The position numbers and the translations under genes are program-made. The notes below the pieces were generated by a model. The model did not search any database. It saw nothing but the letters and a program-made list of their open reading frames with translations, and was not told the origin of the DNA. Positions 23,604 to 32,836 of a DNA stretch of 35,275 nucleotides are shown here, in pieces. The stretch comes from Alphaproteobacteria bacterium (GTDB lineage: Bacteria; Pseudomonadota; Alphaproteobacteria; GCA-2731375). The stretch covers positions 1 through 35,275 of the forward strand of contig JANQKO010000098.1 of the NCBI GenBank assembly GCA_028281075.1, written 5' to 3'. How positions within the stretch are numbered: position 1 is the stretch's first letter; every line of letters starts with the position of its first letter.

Positions 23604-25701
23604 AGTTTTTCGGGACGATCAGCGCGTCGACCGCCACCGCGCCCTTCTCCAGCACCAGGAACGGGTTGACGTCGATGCTGTCGACCGTGTCTCGGTTGTC
23701 GTGGGCGAAGACGGAGAGGCGGACGAGGGCTTCGGCGAGCGCGTCGAGGTCGGCCGGGGCCTGGCCGCGGACGCCTTCCAGCATGGCGAAGCCCTTGACC
23801 TCGCGGATCATGCGGTGGGCCTCGTCGAGGCCGAAGGGCGCGACGCGGTAGGTGACGTCCTTCAGCACCTCGACGAACACGCCGCCGAGGCCGAACAGCA
23901 CGACCGGGCCGAACACCGGATCGGTGTAGGTGCCCAAGATGGTCTCGACACCGCCGCCGACCATGGGCGCGACCAGCACGCCGTCGATGGCGGCATCCGG
24001 CTGCTTCAAACCGACCGAGTCCATGATCGCGGCATAAGCGGCCTCGACATCGGCCGCCGAGCCCAGGTTCAGGCGCACGCCGCCGACATCTGATTTGTGC
24101 TGGATCGCCGCCGAGACGACCTTCATGACCACAGGATAGCCGAGCGCGTCGGCCGCGGCCGCGGCCGCGGCCGCGGACGTCGCGAGCCGGGTCTCGACCA
24201 CGGGCAGGCCGGCGTCCGACAGCAGCGTCGCCGCCTCGACCTCGCTCAGGCTCGCCGCCGGGGCCGGCCGGGCCGTGGCGGGCGGCGGCAGCGGCGCCTG
24301 CGGCGCGGGCCGCGCAAAATTTTCGCCAAATCCGGCCATGGCGGCGATCGCCTCGATAGCGCGCGAGGGGTCCTCGACGACCAGGTAGCCGTGGCTTTCG
24401 AGCATGGTGACGTCGTCGGGCTTGGCCAGCATGGACAGCACGATCAGCCGGTTGGGATAGGCGGCCCGCATGGCCGGCAGCAGCTCGCGCATCTGCGACA
24501 TCATGCGCTCGCCGAAGCCGACGCTGGTCAGGAACACCATGACCGCGTCACAGTCGCCGTGGTCGAGGATTACCTCCATGTTGCGCTTCAGCAGGTTGAC
24601 GTCGTTCAGCATCTGCGCCGTGGTGTCGACCGGGTTGCGCACGGCGGCGAACGGCATCAGCGCCTTGAGCTCGGCCTGGGCCTTCTCGGGCAGGGCCGGC
24701 ACCTCCAGGCCGCAGGCCGCCGCCGTGTCGCTCGACAGCACGCCGACACCGCCGGAGATGGTGACGATGCCGAGCCGGCGGCCGGCCGGGAACTTGCCCG
24801 CGGCGCAGGCACCGGCCATCAGCATCATCTCGTCCAGCGAATGCACGCGGTAGGCGCCGTATTGCCGGAAGATGGCGTCGAACACGGCGTCGGCCCCGGC
24901 GAGCGAGGCCGTATGCGTGCTGGCGGCGATGGCGCCCACATCGGACGCGCCGACCTTCATGACGATGACGGGCTTGCCGTGCCGGCGGGCCGACTCGAGC
25001 GCCGCGATCAGCCGGTCGGGATGCTTGCAGCCTTCCATGTAGACGACGATCACCTTGGTCTCGGGATCTTCGGCGCCGTAGGAGATGCAGTCGGCCACGT
25101 CGACGTCGCATTCGTTGCCGGTGGTGGCGAAGGCGCGCAGGCCGATGCCGCGCTCGCGCGCCAGCACCAGGATATGCGAGCCGACGGCGCCGCTCTGGCT
25201 GAACACGGTGATGCCGCCGGGCCGCGGCCAGCCATGCTCGAAGGCCGACGAAAAGGTGCCGATGGCACGGCTGTGCACGTTCAGCATGCCCATGCAGTTC
25301 GGGCCCATGATGCGCATGCCCGAGGTCCGGGCGATCTCGCTGAGCTGGTCCTGCCATTGCCGGCCCTGCTCGTCGACCTCGGCGAAGCTGGAGCTGAAGA
25401 TCGCCATCGAGCGCACGCCGGCCTCGACGCAGCCCCTGGCGGCATCGACCACGAAGGGCGCCGGCAGCGAGACCACGGCGACGTCAACCGGCTCGGGGAT
25501 GTCGCGCACGTCGGCATAGGCGGTCAGGCCCTGGATCTCGCCGCCCTTCGGATTGACCGGGAAGATCTTGCCGGTATAGCCGCCCTCCAGCATGTAGCGG
25601 ATCGGCCGGCCGCCGAACTTGTGCACGTCGTTGGACGCGCCGAGGATGGCCATGGTCCGGGGATCGATCAGGGGGTCGAGCGAATGGGTCGTGCGGTTCA
25701 C
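23602..25701 (-). CDS. ADP-forming acyl-CoA synthetase (acetate--CoA ligase family)
   Basis: Fused NDP-forming acyl-CoA synthetases interconvert acyl-CoA plus ADP and phosphate with free acid plus ATP through a phosphohistidine. The 699-residue protein has an N-terminal CoA-binding Rossmann domain (MAILGASND at about 17-25), succinyl-CoA-ligase-like domains with FSQSGAVGSHI and MGPNCMGM, the catalytic His263 in STHTASLAG, and a C-terminal ATP-grasp domain (from about 485, including YPVVMKVVSAAIQHKSDVGG). A Pro/Ala-rich linker joins the halves. The start is GTG at 25701 without a clear ribosome site. It is the last gene of the TAXI-TRAP-ThDP operon, 29 bp after the ThDP enzyme gene. The acyl group is unknown. 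Confidence 0.9.
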   Translation of the reverse strand: MNRTTHSLDPLIDPRTMAILGASNDVHKFGGRPIRYMLEGGYTGKIFPVNPKGGEIQGLTAYADVRDIPEPVDVAVVSLPAPFVVDAARGCVEAGVRSMAIFSSSFAEVDEQGRQWQDQLSEIARTSGMRIMGPNCMGMLNVHSRAIGTFSSAFEHGWPRPGGITVFSQSGAVGSHILVLARERGIGLRAFATTGNECDVDVADCISYGAEDPETKVIVVYMEGCKHPDRLIAALESARRHGKPVIVMKVGASDVGAIAASTHTASLAGADAVFDAIFRQYGAYRVHSLDEMMLMAGACAAGKFPAGRRLGIVTISGGVGVLSSDTAAACGLEVPALPEKAQAELKALMPFAAVRNPVDTTAQMLNDVNLLKRNMEVILDHGDCDAVMVFLTSVGFGERMMSQMRELLPAMRAAYPNRLIVLSMLAKPDDVTMLESHGYLVVEDPSRAIEAIAAMAGFGENFARPAPQAPLPPPATARPAPAASLSEVEAATLLSDAGLPVVETRLATSAAAAAAAADALGYPVVMKVVSAAIQHKSDVGGVRLNLGSAADVEAAYAAIMDSVGLKQPDAAIDGVLVAPMVGGGVETILGTYTDPVFGPVVLFGLGGVFVEVLKDVTYRVAPFGLDEAHRMIREVKGFAMLEGVRGQAPADLDALAEALVRLSVFAHDNRDTVDSIDVNPFLVLEKGAVAVDALIVPKN

Positions 25702-25730
25702 GGGCGTTACAGATCCGGTTTCTTGTTGAC

Positions 25731-27380
25731 TCAGTGGCCGCGGAGGCCGGCGATGGTGGCGTAGGCCGATATGTGATCGAGGCTGCTGCGCACGTCAACC
25801 ACCACCGGACCGTCGGCCGCCAGCGCCCGGTCGATCACGCCGGCCGCCTGGTCCGGCGTCTCGACGGTCAGGCCGGTGGCGCCGAAGGCCCGCGCCAGCG
25901 CGGCGAAGTCGGGGTTCACGAGGTCGGTGGCGATGGTACGGCCGGGGAACTGCTTCTCCTGGTGCAGCCGGATGGTGCCATAGGCGCCGTTGTTGGAGAC
26001 GATCAGGCAGATCCGCGTGCCTTCCTTGACGGCTGTCGCCAGCTCGTTGCCGGTCATCAGGAAGCCGCCGTCACCGATCAGCGCGACGACCTGCCGGTCG
26101 GGCTGGCGCAGGGCGGCGGCGACGGCGGCCGGCACGCCCAGGCCCATGGCGCCGGTGACGGCGCCGAGCAGCAGGTTGGTTTCCTTGAACGGATAGTGGC
26201 GGTGCAGCCAGCTACTGAAATTGCCGGCGTCCGTGATCAGAATGGCGTCGTCGTCCAGCCGGTCGATCAGCGGCCGCACGACATGGCCGAAATCGACGCC
26301 GTCGGTGGCGTCGCGCGGCGTCCAGGCCGCGAGCCCGGTATGGATCGCGTGCAGCCGCGCGTTCCAGTCGGCCCGGCCCGCGGGCGCCGGCGGGGCGTTG
26401 CGTTCGGCCAGCGCGGCCACGAACCCGCCGGCATCGGCGACCATGGCATGCGTCGCCGGAAACACGGCGCCGATGGCGGCCGCGTCGGGATAGACATGCA
26501 CCAGCGGCTGTTCGGGCTTCGGCAGGGTGTAGCCCTGGGTGGTGATATCGCCCAGGCGCGTGCCGACGGCCAGCACCAGATCGGCCTCGGCCAGGGCCTC
26601 GCCCAAGGCCGGCGGGATGCCGTAGCCGAGATGGCCGGCATAGTTCGGGTGCTCGTTCGGGAACAGGTCCTGGCGCTTGAAGCTGGGCGCGACGGCGAGC
26701 GACCAGGCCTCCGAGCAGGCCAGCAGCGATTTCCGCGCCGCCGGCTGGTTCAGCATGCCGCCGGCGATCAGCACCGGCCGCTTGGCTTCGGCCAGCAGGT
26801 CGGCGACGGTGCTGACATCGGCCTCGGCCGGCAGCGGCCGGGGCCGCGGCCGGGCGGGCATGGCCGGCGCGGCGCAGGGCTGCTCCAGCATGTCTTCCGG
26901 CAGCGAGACGATGACCGGGCCGGGCGTGCCGCTCTCGGCGATGTGGTAGGCGCGGGCCGCCACTTCCGGCAGCCGCTCGGGGTCGTGCACCTCCTCGACG
27001 GCCTTGGCCATGTCGGAGAAGGTCTTGGCGTAGTTCACTTCCTGGAAGGCGCCGCGGCCGAAATCCTTGCGCTCGATCTGGCCGATGAAGAAGACCACGG
27101 GCACGGCGTCCTGGTCGGCGGTATGCACGGCGATGGACGCGTTGGTGGCGCCCGGCCCACGGCTGACGAAGCAGGTACCGGCCCGGCCGGTGATCCTGGC
27201 GTCGGCCAGCGCCATGAAGCCGGCGCCGGATTCGTGCCGGCAGGTGACGACCTGGATCGCCGTCTCGCCGACCAGCGAATCCAGCACGGCGATATAGCTC
27301 TCGCCCGGCACGCAAAAGACCCGGTCGACGCCCTGCCCGACCAGGGTCTCGACCAACGCATCCGCCGCACTCCGACTCAT
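25731..27380 (-). CDS. Thiamine-diphosphate-dependent enzyme (acetolactate-synthase-like)
   Basis: A 549-residue ThDP enzyme with the three-domain plan of acetolactate synthase and 2-oxo acid decarboxylases: the N-terminal pyrimidine-binding domain with activating Glu50 in TCRHESGAGFM, a central domain, and the C-terminal ThDP/magnesium motif GDGGF...NNGAYG (about 434-461). The SRGPGATNASI motif is typical. Sequence alone does not separate carboligase, decarboxylase or C-S/C-C lyase activity; the context (importer upstream, acyl-CoA ligase downstream, no ilvN) argues for a catabolic 2-oxo acid decarboxylase or lyase and against branched-chain amino acid synthesis. GGAGG precedes the ATG, which lies one base after the TRAP permease stop, so the genes are coupled. 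Confidence 0.9.
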   Translation of the reverse strand: MSRSAADALVETLVGQGVDRVFCVPGESYIAVLDSLVGETAIQVVTCRHESGAGFMALADARITGRAGTCFVSRGPGATNASIAVHTADQDAVPVVFFIGQIERKDFGRGAFQEVNYAKTFSDMAKAVEEVHDPERLPEVAARAYHIAESGTPGPVIVSLPEDMLEQPCAAPAMPARPRPRPLPAEADVSTVADLLAEAKRPVLIAGGMLNQPAARKSLLACSEAWSLAVAPSFKRQDLFPNEHPNYAGHLGYGIPPALGEALAEADLVLAVGTRLGDITTQGYTLPKPEQPLVHVYPDAAAIGAVFPATHAMVADAGGFVAALAERNAPPAPAGRADWNARLHAIHTGLAAWTPRDATDGVDFGHVVRPLIDRLDDDAILITDAGNFSSWLHRHYPFKETNLLLGAVTGAMGLGVPAAVAAALRQPDRQVVALIGDGGFLMTGNELATAVKEGTRICLIVSNNGAYGTIRLHQEKQFPGRTIATDLVNPDFAALARAFGATGLTVETPDQAAGVIDRALAADGPVVVDVRSSLDHISAYATIAGLRGH

Positions 27381-27381
27381 C

Positions 27382-29373
27382 TCACGCCTCCATGCGCCTG
27401 ACGCCCCGATTGGCGAACCAGGCAATTGCCGCCGTCGGCACCAGCAACAGCAATCCCGCCAGGCCGAATTGCAGGTTAGAGAAGCCGAGATACTGACCGC
27501 CGGGCGCGGCGAAGCAGATCCCCGCGACGATCAAACCAATGCTGATCGGCCAGCGTAGCACGGGGTTCGCCGCCAGGCTGCCGATGCCGACAAGATAACC
27601 CTGCAGGGCCGCCGCGATCAAAACCACGCCGATCGCCGCCGAGACGATGACCTCGACGATGTCGAACCAGTCGCCGGCCAGGATCAGGGCCGGGTTCAGC
27701 ACGAAGAAGAACGGGATCACATAGATAATGGAGCCCAGGCGCATGGCCTCGAAGCCGGTGCGCATGGGGCTCGAGCCGGCGAGGCTGGCGGCGGCGAAAG
27801 CGCCGAGCGCAACCGGCGGCGTGATGAACGACAGCATGCCCCAGTACATGATGAACAGATGCACGCCGAGCGGATGCAGCCCGACCTCGATCAACGCCGG
27901 CGCCAGCAGCACGGCCAGGAAGATGTAGCAGGCCGTGACCGTCATGCCCAAGCCGAGGATGAAGCTGGTCGCCGCGCCCATCAGCAGCAGCACCATCGGG
28001 TTCTCGCCCGCCAGATACAGCAGGTCGTTCGCCATGGTGCCGGTGACGCCGGTCGACGAGAGCGCGCCGACGATCAGGCCGACGCCCGCCAGCAGGGCAG
28101 CGATCTCGGCGAACAGCCGGCCGACGGCGGTCATGAACCGCTTGGCGTCGGCCCAGCTCCAACGGCGGTAGGGCAGGATCTGATTGATCACCAGCAGCAT
28201 GGCCGTCGCGTAGAACGGGGCCAGCGCTTCCTGCTTGAGGAAGGCGAGCAGCCAGATCAGCAGCGCAAAGACGGCGATGTAATACCAGCCGCGCTTGAAG
28301 GTTTCGCCGAGCTTCGGCAGCTCCTCGCGTGGGATGCCGGTCATGCCGCGCCGCGCCGCGTAGGCGTCGATCTGCATGAACAGGCCGAAATAGTACAACA
28401 GCGACGGTATCGCCGCGGCGGCCGCGATCTCGATATAGGGCAGGTTCAGGAACGTCGCCATGACGAAGGCAGTGGCGCCCATCACCGGCGGCATCAGCAC
28501 GCCGCCGGTCGAGGCGCAGGACTCGACGCCGCCGGAAAACGCCGGCCGGAAGCCGGTTCGCTTCATGGCCGGAATGGTCATGGCGCCGGTGGTCAGCACG
28601 TTGGTGATGACGCTACCGCTCATCGAGCCGAGCAGGCCGCTGGCGAAGATCGCGACCTTGGCCGCGCCGCCGCGCACGTGCCCGAACAGGGCGAAGGCGA
28701 AGTTGATGAAGAACTCGCCGGCGCCGGTATGCTGCAGGGCGGCGCCGAACACCAGGAAGCCGATCACCAGGCCGGCGAAGGCCCGCATCGGGATGCCGAG
28801 CAGGCTTTCACGGCTGAGGATGTGATAGGCGGCCGTGTCGATCAGGCTGACCGAGGCGCTGCTCAGCGGACCGGGCGCGAACTCGGCGAACAGCGGATAG
28901 ATCGAAAACACCGCGACGATCAGCATGATCACCAGGCCGCCGGCCCGCCGCAGCGCTTCCAGCAGCAGCAGCCAGAGCGCGTAGGCCGCCCACTCGACCA
29001 CCGGCTCGTCGTCGGGGATGTAGTATTCCCAGCCGCCGTCGATAATGTCGCGGCCGCGCACCGCGAAGTAGATGGCGATCGCGACGCCGGCGGCGAACAG
29101 CACGAGGTCATACCAGGGCACGCGCTCGCGGGTGGCGCCCTTCACGGCTGGCCAGATCAGGAACGACAGCGGCACCAGCAGGGCGATCAGCACGTAATAG
29201 TACTGATTGTCCAGCAGGATCAGCGCCCCGCCGAGATTGAAGTTAAAGAGCTGATTGATCGCCATGAACAGGGCGATCACCGCGAATACCTGGACGATGC
29301 CGCTCCAAAGCGGCGCGAGACGGCGGTACCGTTCGTTTCCCGGTACCGCCGTCGGCTTCTCGCTTGAACTCAC
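27382..29373 (-). CDS. TRAP transporter fused permease (4TM/12TM) subunit
   Basis: TRAP permeases use ion gradients to import organic acids delivered by a periplasmic binding protein. The 663-residue protein has well over a dozen hydrophobic segments, with the small (DctQ-like) and large (DctM-like) parts in one chain as usual for TAXI-type systems. Conserved large-subunit sequences include GLLGSMSGSVITNVLTTGAM, GGVLMPPVMGATAF and SFITPPVALGAFAAA. The start is GTG at 29373 without a good ribosome site. It lies 33 bp after the TAXI receptor gene and one base before the ThDP enzyme gene, so import and metabolism of the ligand are probably co-expressed. Confidence 0.94.
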   Translation of the reverse strand: MSSSEKPTAVPGNERYRRLAPLWSGIVQVFAVIALFMAINQLFNFNLGGALILLDNQYYYVLIALLVPLSFLIWPAVKGATRERVPWYDLVLFAAGVAIAIYFAVRGRDIIDGGWEYYIPDDEPVVEWAAYALWLLLLEALRRAGGLVIMLIVAVFSIYPLFAEFAPGPLSSASVSLIDTAAYHILSRESLLGIPMRAFAGLVIGFLVFGAALQHTGAGEFFINFAFALFGHVRGGAAKVAIFASGLLGSMSGSVITNVLTTGAMTIPAMKRTGFRPAFSGGVESCASTGGVLMPPVMGATAFVMATFLNLPYIEIAAAAAIPSLLYYFGLFMQIDAYAARRGMTGIPREELPKLGETFKRGWYYIAVFALLIWLLAFLKQEALAPFYATAMLLVINQILPYRRWSWADAKRFMTAVGRLFAEIAALLAGVGLIVGALSSTGVTGTMANDLLYLAGENPMVLLLMGAATSFILGLGMTVTACYIFLAVLLAPALIEVGLHPLGVHLFIMYWGMLSFITPPVALGAFAAASLAGSSPMRTGFEAMRLGSIIYVIPFFFVLNPALILAGDWFDIVEVIVSAAIGVVLIAAALQGYLVGIGSLAANPVLRWPISIGLIVAGICFAAPGGQYLGFSNLQFGLAGLLLLVPTAAIAWFANRGVRRMEA

Positions 29374-29406
29374 CTGGGTGTCATCGAAAACGTCTTTGCG
29401 TTGGAC

Positions 29407-30564
29407 CTAGTCCTCCCAGATCGGGTTCATGCCGGCCTTGACCAGGGCCGCAGCGCGGGCCTTCGGCCAATTCGCCGCATAGTCGTCGTCGCCCGGGTTG
29501 GTGGCCTCGAACACCTTCCAGGCCGCCATCAGCACGTCCTGGCGCTGGATCAGGTCATCGTTGTGCTTCTGGTGCGCGTCCGTCCAGACGCCCTTCTCCT
29601 TGAAATAGCGGATGGCGCCCTCATGGAAGGGCATCACCCAGGCGAAGTTCTGGCGGCTCAGTTCCCAACCGTCGGAACCCGGTGCGCCGGCCTTGTAGTC
29701 GTCGTACAGCTGATCCATGGCCTTGACGACGCCATAGACCAGATCAGCCTCCTGCCGGTCATAGGTCATTATGATCGGATAGGGATAGCTGCCGGCCTCG
29801 TAAGGCTGGTCGGTCGAAATGCCGCCGGAACCGATGGTCGCGGTGTGCTGGCGATAGTAGGGGGCGACCTGCCAGACGCGATCCCATGCCGCGCCGTCGC
29901 CGTGCGGCATGGTCGGCCAGAAGATGCCGCGCGGCGAAGCTTCGAGCTCGCGCGTCGGGCCGCTGATGGTCGAGGCGATGGCGACGTCGACCTGATTGTT
30001 GATCATACCTTTCCAGGACGCGCCGTAGCCGGAAAACTCGACCTTCTCGACGTCGTCCCAAGTCAGGCCGCCGAAGGCCAGCATGGCCTGCATGTTCGTG
30101 TTCAGCGCGGCCGAGCCGACGACCCAGGCCACCCGCTTGCCCTTCATGTCGGCATAGGTCTTGATGCCCGCATCGCCGGCGACGGCGGCGGTAATCGCGT
30201 TCGCGGCGACCGAGGTGCCCAGCAGACGCACCCGCTGCGGTCCCCAGCCCTTGGCGGCGAAGACGTCCATGCCTTCCTGGGCGAAGTAGGAACCGATGCC
30301 CATGGCCGAGACCTGCGCCCGGCCGACCTTAAGCGGCGTCATGCGGGAAATGTCGTTCGCGCCCGGCAACACCCGCAGATCCACACCATGCGCCTGCTTC
30401 AGCGCCTGACCGAAAGCGACGGCCTGGTTGAAGCCGGACGTGCCCGTATTGTAGGCGGTCCAGGTCATGTTGGACGGCAGCTTCGCCTCGCCGACAGCAG
30501 TCGTCGCGGCCAAAGCCGTCGTTCCGGCCAGCGCGGCCATCATGATCAAGGTCTTGAGTTTCAT
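29407..30564 (-). CDS. TAXI-family TRAP transporter solute-binding receptor
   Basis: This periplasmic receptor delivers substrate to the fused permease encoded next. The 385-residue protein starts with a signal peptide (MKLKTLIMMAALAGTTALAA, cleavage likely near VGEA) and continues with WTAYNTGTSGFNQAVAFGQA and the GKRVAWVVGSAALNTNMQA segment typical of TAXI receptors. GGGAGG five bases before the ATG at 30564 decides the start against one 11 codons upstream. It is the first gene of the leftward operon and is divergent from hyuA with a 223-bp shared control region. TAXI receptors bind carboxylated compounds in known cases; the ligand here is unknown. Confidence 0.92.
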   Translation of the reverse strand: MKLKTLIMMAALAGTTALAATTAVGEAKLPSNMTWTAYNTGTSGFNQAVAFGQALKQAHGVDLRVLPGANDISRMTPLKVGRAQVSAMGIGSYFAQEGMDVFAAKGWGPQRVRLLGTSVAANAITAAVAGDAGIKTYADMKGKRVAWVVGSAALNTNMQAMLAFGGLTWDDVEKVEFSGYGASWKGMINNQVDVAIASTISGPTRELEASPRGIFWPTMPHGDGAAWDRVWQVAPYYRQHTATIGSGGISTDQPYEAGSYPYPIIMTYDRQEADLVYGVVKAMDQLYDDYKAGAPGSDGWELSRQNFAWVMPFHEGAIRYFKEKGVWTDAHQKHNDDLIQRQDVLMAAWKVFEATNPGDDDYAANWPKARAAALVKAGMNPIWED

Positions 30565-30699
30565 ACTGTCCTCCCAGTTGGGTACGCGGATATTCAATCG
30601 CCCGACGGTCCTCGCCGCCTGTGGTTCCTACATTCGGCGCGACAGATCTAACAGACGAACAACCGTTTTTGTACCGATAAGTTCGCCAGCCGGGCGCGC

Positions 30700-30727
30700 T
30701 TGCCTGAACGCTTCGGCGCGCTAATCT
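30700..30727 (+). promoter_or_regulatory. Promoter candidate for the hyuAB-Nudix operon
   Basis: TTGCCT (30700-30705), a 16-bp spacer and TAATCT (30722-30727) precede the hydantoinase A gene by 60 bp. No comparably clear promoter was seen toward the TAXI gene, and no regulator gene lies in this locus. Confidence 0.4.
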
Positions 30728-30787
30728 CGGCGCCTCCCGCAGACAAAGATATGTATGATCACCAACCGCGCAAGAAGGGGGACGGGC

Positions 30788-32836
30788 ATGGGCTGGACCA
30801 TCGGTGTCGACGTCGGCGGCACCTTCACCGACTTCTACGCCTTCGAGGCGGACAGCGGCGCGGTGCGGGTGCACAAGACGCCGTCGACGCCCGACAATCC
30901 GGCCCGCGCGGTGATTGACGGCGTCAACGCCATGGCCGCCCGGCACGGCATCGACCTGGGCCAGGTAGCCCGGCTGTCCCACGGCACCACGGTGGCGACC
31001 AACGCGCTGATCCAGGGCAAGGGCGGCAGGCTGGCCCTGGTGACGACGGCGGGCTTCCGCGACCTGCTCGAAATCGGCCGGCAGATCCGGCCGCACATGT
31101 TCGACCTGCAGAAGGACCATCCGCCGCCGCTGGTGCCGCGGCAGCGGCGGCTGGAGGCGGCCGAGCGGGTGACGGCCGACGGCGCGGTGCGCACGGCGCT
31201 CGGCCAGGACGAGATCGACCGCCTGGTCGCCGCGGTGCGGGCGAGCGGCGCCGAGGGCTGCGCCATCTGCTTCCTGTTCTCGTTCCTCAATCCGGCGCAC
31301 GAGCGGCTTTTGCGCGACGCGCTGACCGCGGCGCTGCCGGACCTGCACGTGACCATCTCGTCCGACGTGCAGCCCGAGTTCCGCGAATACGAACGGCTGT
31401 CGACGACGGTGCTGAACGCCTATCTGCAGCCGGTCATGGCAACGTATCTGCACGATTTCGAGTCGGCGCTCGGCGCCGCCGCGCCACGGGCCGCGCTCGG
31501 CATCAACCAGTCGGCGGGCGGCCTGATGTCGCCCGAACGCGCCCGCGAGCTGCCCGTGCGCACGGCGCTTTCGGGCCCGGCGGCCGGCGCGGTGGGCGCC
31601 ATCCATATCGCCGGGCGCGCCGGCGCGCGCGACGTCATCACGCTGGACATGGGCGGCACCAGCGCCGACGTCTGCCTGATCCGCGACGGCGCCGCCGACA
31701 TGACCTACGAGCGCTGGATCGAGGGCTATCCGACGCGCCTTGCCAGCATCGACATCAACGCCGTCGGCGCCGGCGGCGGCTCGATCGCCTGGTTCGACCG
31801 GGACGGCCTGCTGAAGGTCGGGCCGGTCAGCGCCGGCGCGGCGCCGGGCCCGGCCTGCTACGGCGCCGGCGGCGGCGAGCCGACGGTGACGGATGCCAAC
31901 CTGGTGCTGGGCCGGCTGTCGCCGAAGGGGCTGCTGGGCGGCGGCATGCCGATGGACCTGGCGGCCGCGCGGCGGGCGTTCGAACCGCTGGCCGAACGCC
32001 TGGCGATGCCGGTCGAGCGCACGGCGCACGGCGTCATCGGCATCGTCGTCGCCAACATGGTCCGCGCCCTGCGCGCGATCTCGGTCGAGCGCGGCCACGA
32101 TCCACGCGACTTCGCGTTGCTGGCCTTCGGCGGGGCCGGGCCGCTGCACGCCGCCGACGTCGCCCGGGCGCTCGGCATCGCGCGCTTCATCGTGCCGCCG
32201 GCGCCGGGCATCCTCTGCGCCCAGGGGCTGGTGGTCTCGGACCTGCGCGAGAGCTTCGTGCTGAGCCGGCTGACGCGGGTCGGCGCGGCCGGGATCGACG
32301 CGATCCGCGGCATGCTGACCGAGCTCGGCGACCGGGCCGAGACCTGGTTCGCCGGCCAGGCCGCCGCGGAAGACGCCCGCGAGCGGCAGGTGCGGCTCGA
32401 CATGCGCTATGTCGGCCAGAACTACGAGCTGGCGGTGGAAATGGACGCGGCGGCGGCGCTGGCCGCGGACGCCGACGACCTGCGCCGGCGGTTCTTCGCG
32501 GTGCACGACCGCAGCTACGGCTTCCACAATCCGGACGATCCGGTGGAGATCGTCAACGTGCGGCTGACCGCCGTGGTCAGGCTGCGGCATGCCGACCCGC
32601 CGGTAACGGCCGGCGAACCGGGCGCGTCGCCGGCACCGTTCGAACGGCGCGACGTGCGCTTCGCGGCCGATACCGCCACGGCGACACCGGTCTTCGATCG
32701 CGCCGTCCTGACGCCCGGCCACCGCGTCGACGGGCCGGCGATCGTCGACCAGCTCGACACCACGACGCTGTTGTTTCCCGGCGACCGGCTGGCGGTCGAC
32801 GCCGCCGGCAACCTGATCGTGGAGATCGGCGAATGA
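30788..32836 (+). CDS. hyuA: Hydantoinase/oxoprolinase family protein, subunit A
   Basis: HyuA-type proteins are ATP-using subunits of N-methylhydantoinases, 5-oxoprolinase-like, caprolactamase-like and acetone-carboxylase-like enzymes. The 682-residue protein has the N-terminal phosphate-binding GVDVGGTFTDFYAFE, SHGTTVATNALIQGKG, the second nucleotide-binding motif LDMGGTSADVCLI, AVGAGGGSIAW and FGGAGPLHAADVA, all in the usual order and length. The ATG at 30788 has AGGGGG upstream and is preferred to one 11 codons earlier. It overlaps hyuB by four bases (ATGA). Being divergent from a TRAP-ThDP-ligase operon suggests a shared substrate. The family is certain; the choice between lactam opening and carboxylation is not possible. 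Confidence 0.92.
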   Translation: MGWTIGVDVGGTFTDFYAFEADSGAVRVHKTPSTPDNPARAVIDGVNAMAARHGIDLGQVARLSHGTTVATNALIQGKGGRLALVTTAGFRDLLEIGRQIRPHMFDLQKDHPPPLVPRQRRLEAAERVTADGAVRTALGQDEIDRLVAAVRASGAEGCAICFLFSFLNPAHERLLRDALTAALPDLHVTISSDVQPEFREYERLSTTVLNAYLQPVMATYLHDFESALGAAAPRAALGINQSAGGLMSPERARELPVRTALSGPAAGAVGAIHIAGRAGARDVITLDMGGTSADVCLIRDGAADMTYERWIEGYPTRLASIDINAVGAGGGSIAWFDRDGLLKVGPVSAGAAPGPACYGAGGGEPTVTDANLVLGRLSPKGLLGGGMPMDLAAARRAFEPLAERLAMPVERTAHGVIGIVVANMVRALRAISVERGHDPRDFALLAFGGAGPLHAADVARALGIARFIVPPAPGILCAQGLVVSDLRESFVLSRLTRVGAAGIDAIRGMLTELGDRAETWFAGQAAAEDARERQVRLDMRYVGQNYELAVEMDAAAALAADADDLRRRFFAVHDRSYGFHNPDDPVEIVNVRLTAVVRLRHADPPVTAGEPGASPAPFERRDVRFAADTATATPVFDRAVLTPGHRVDGPAIVDQLDTTTLLFPGDRLAVDAAGNLIVEIGE

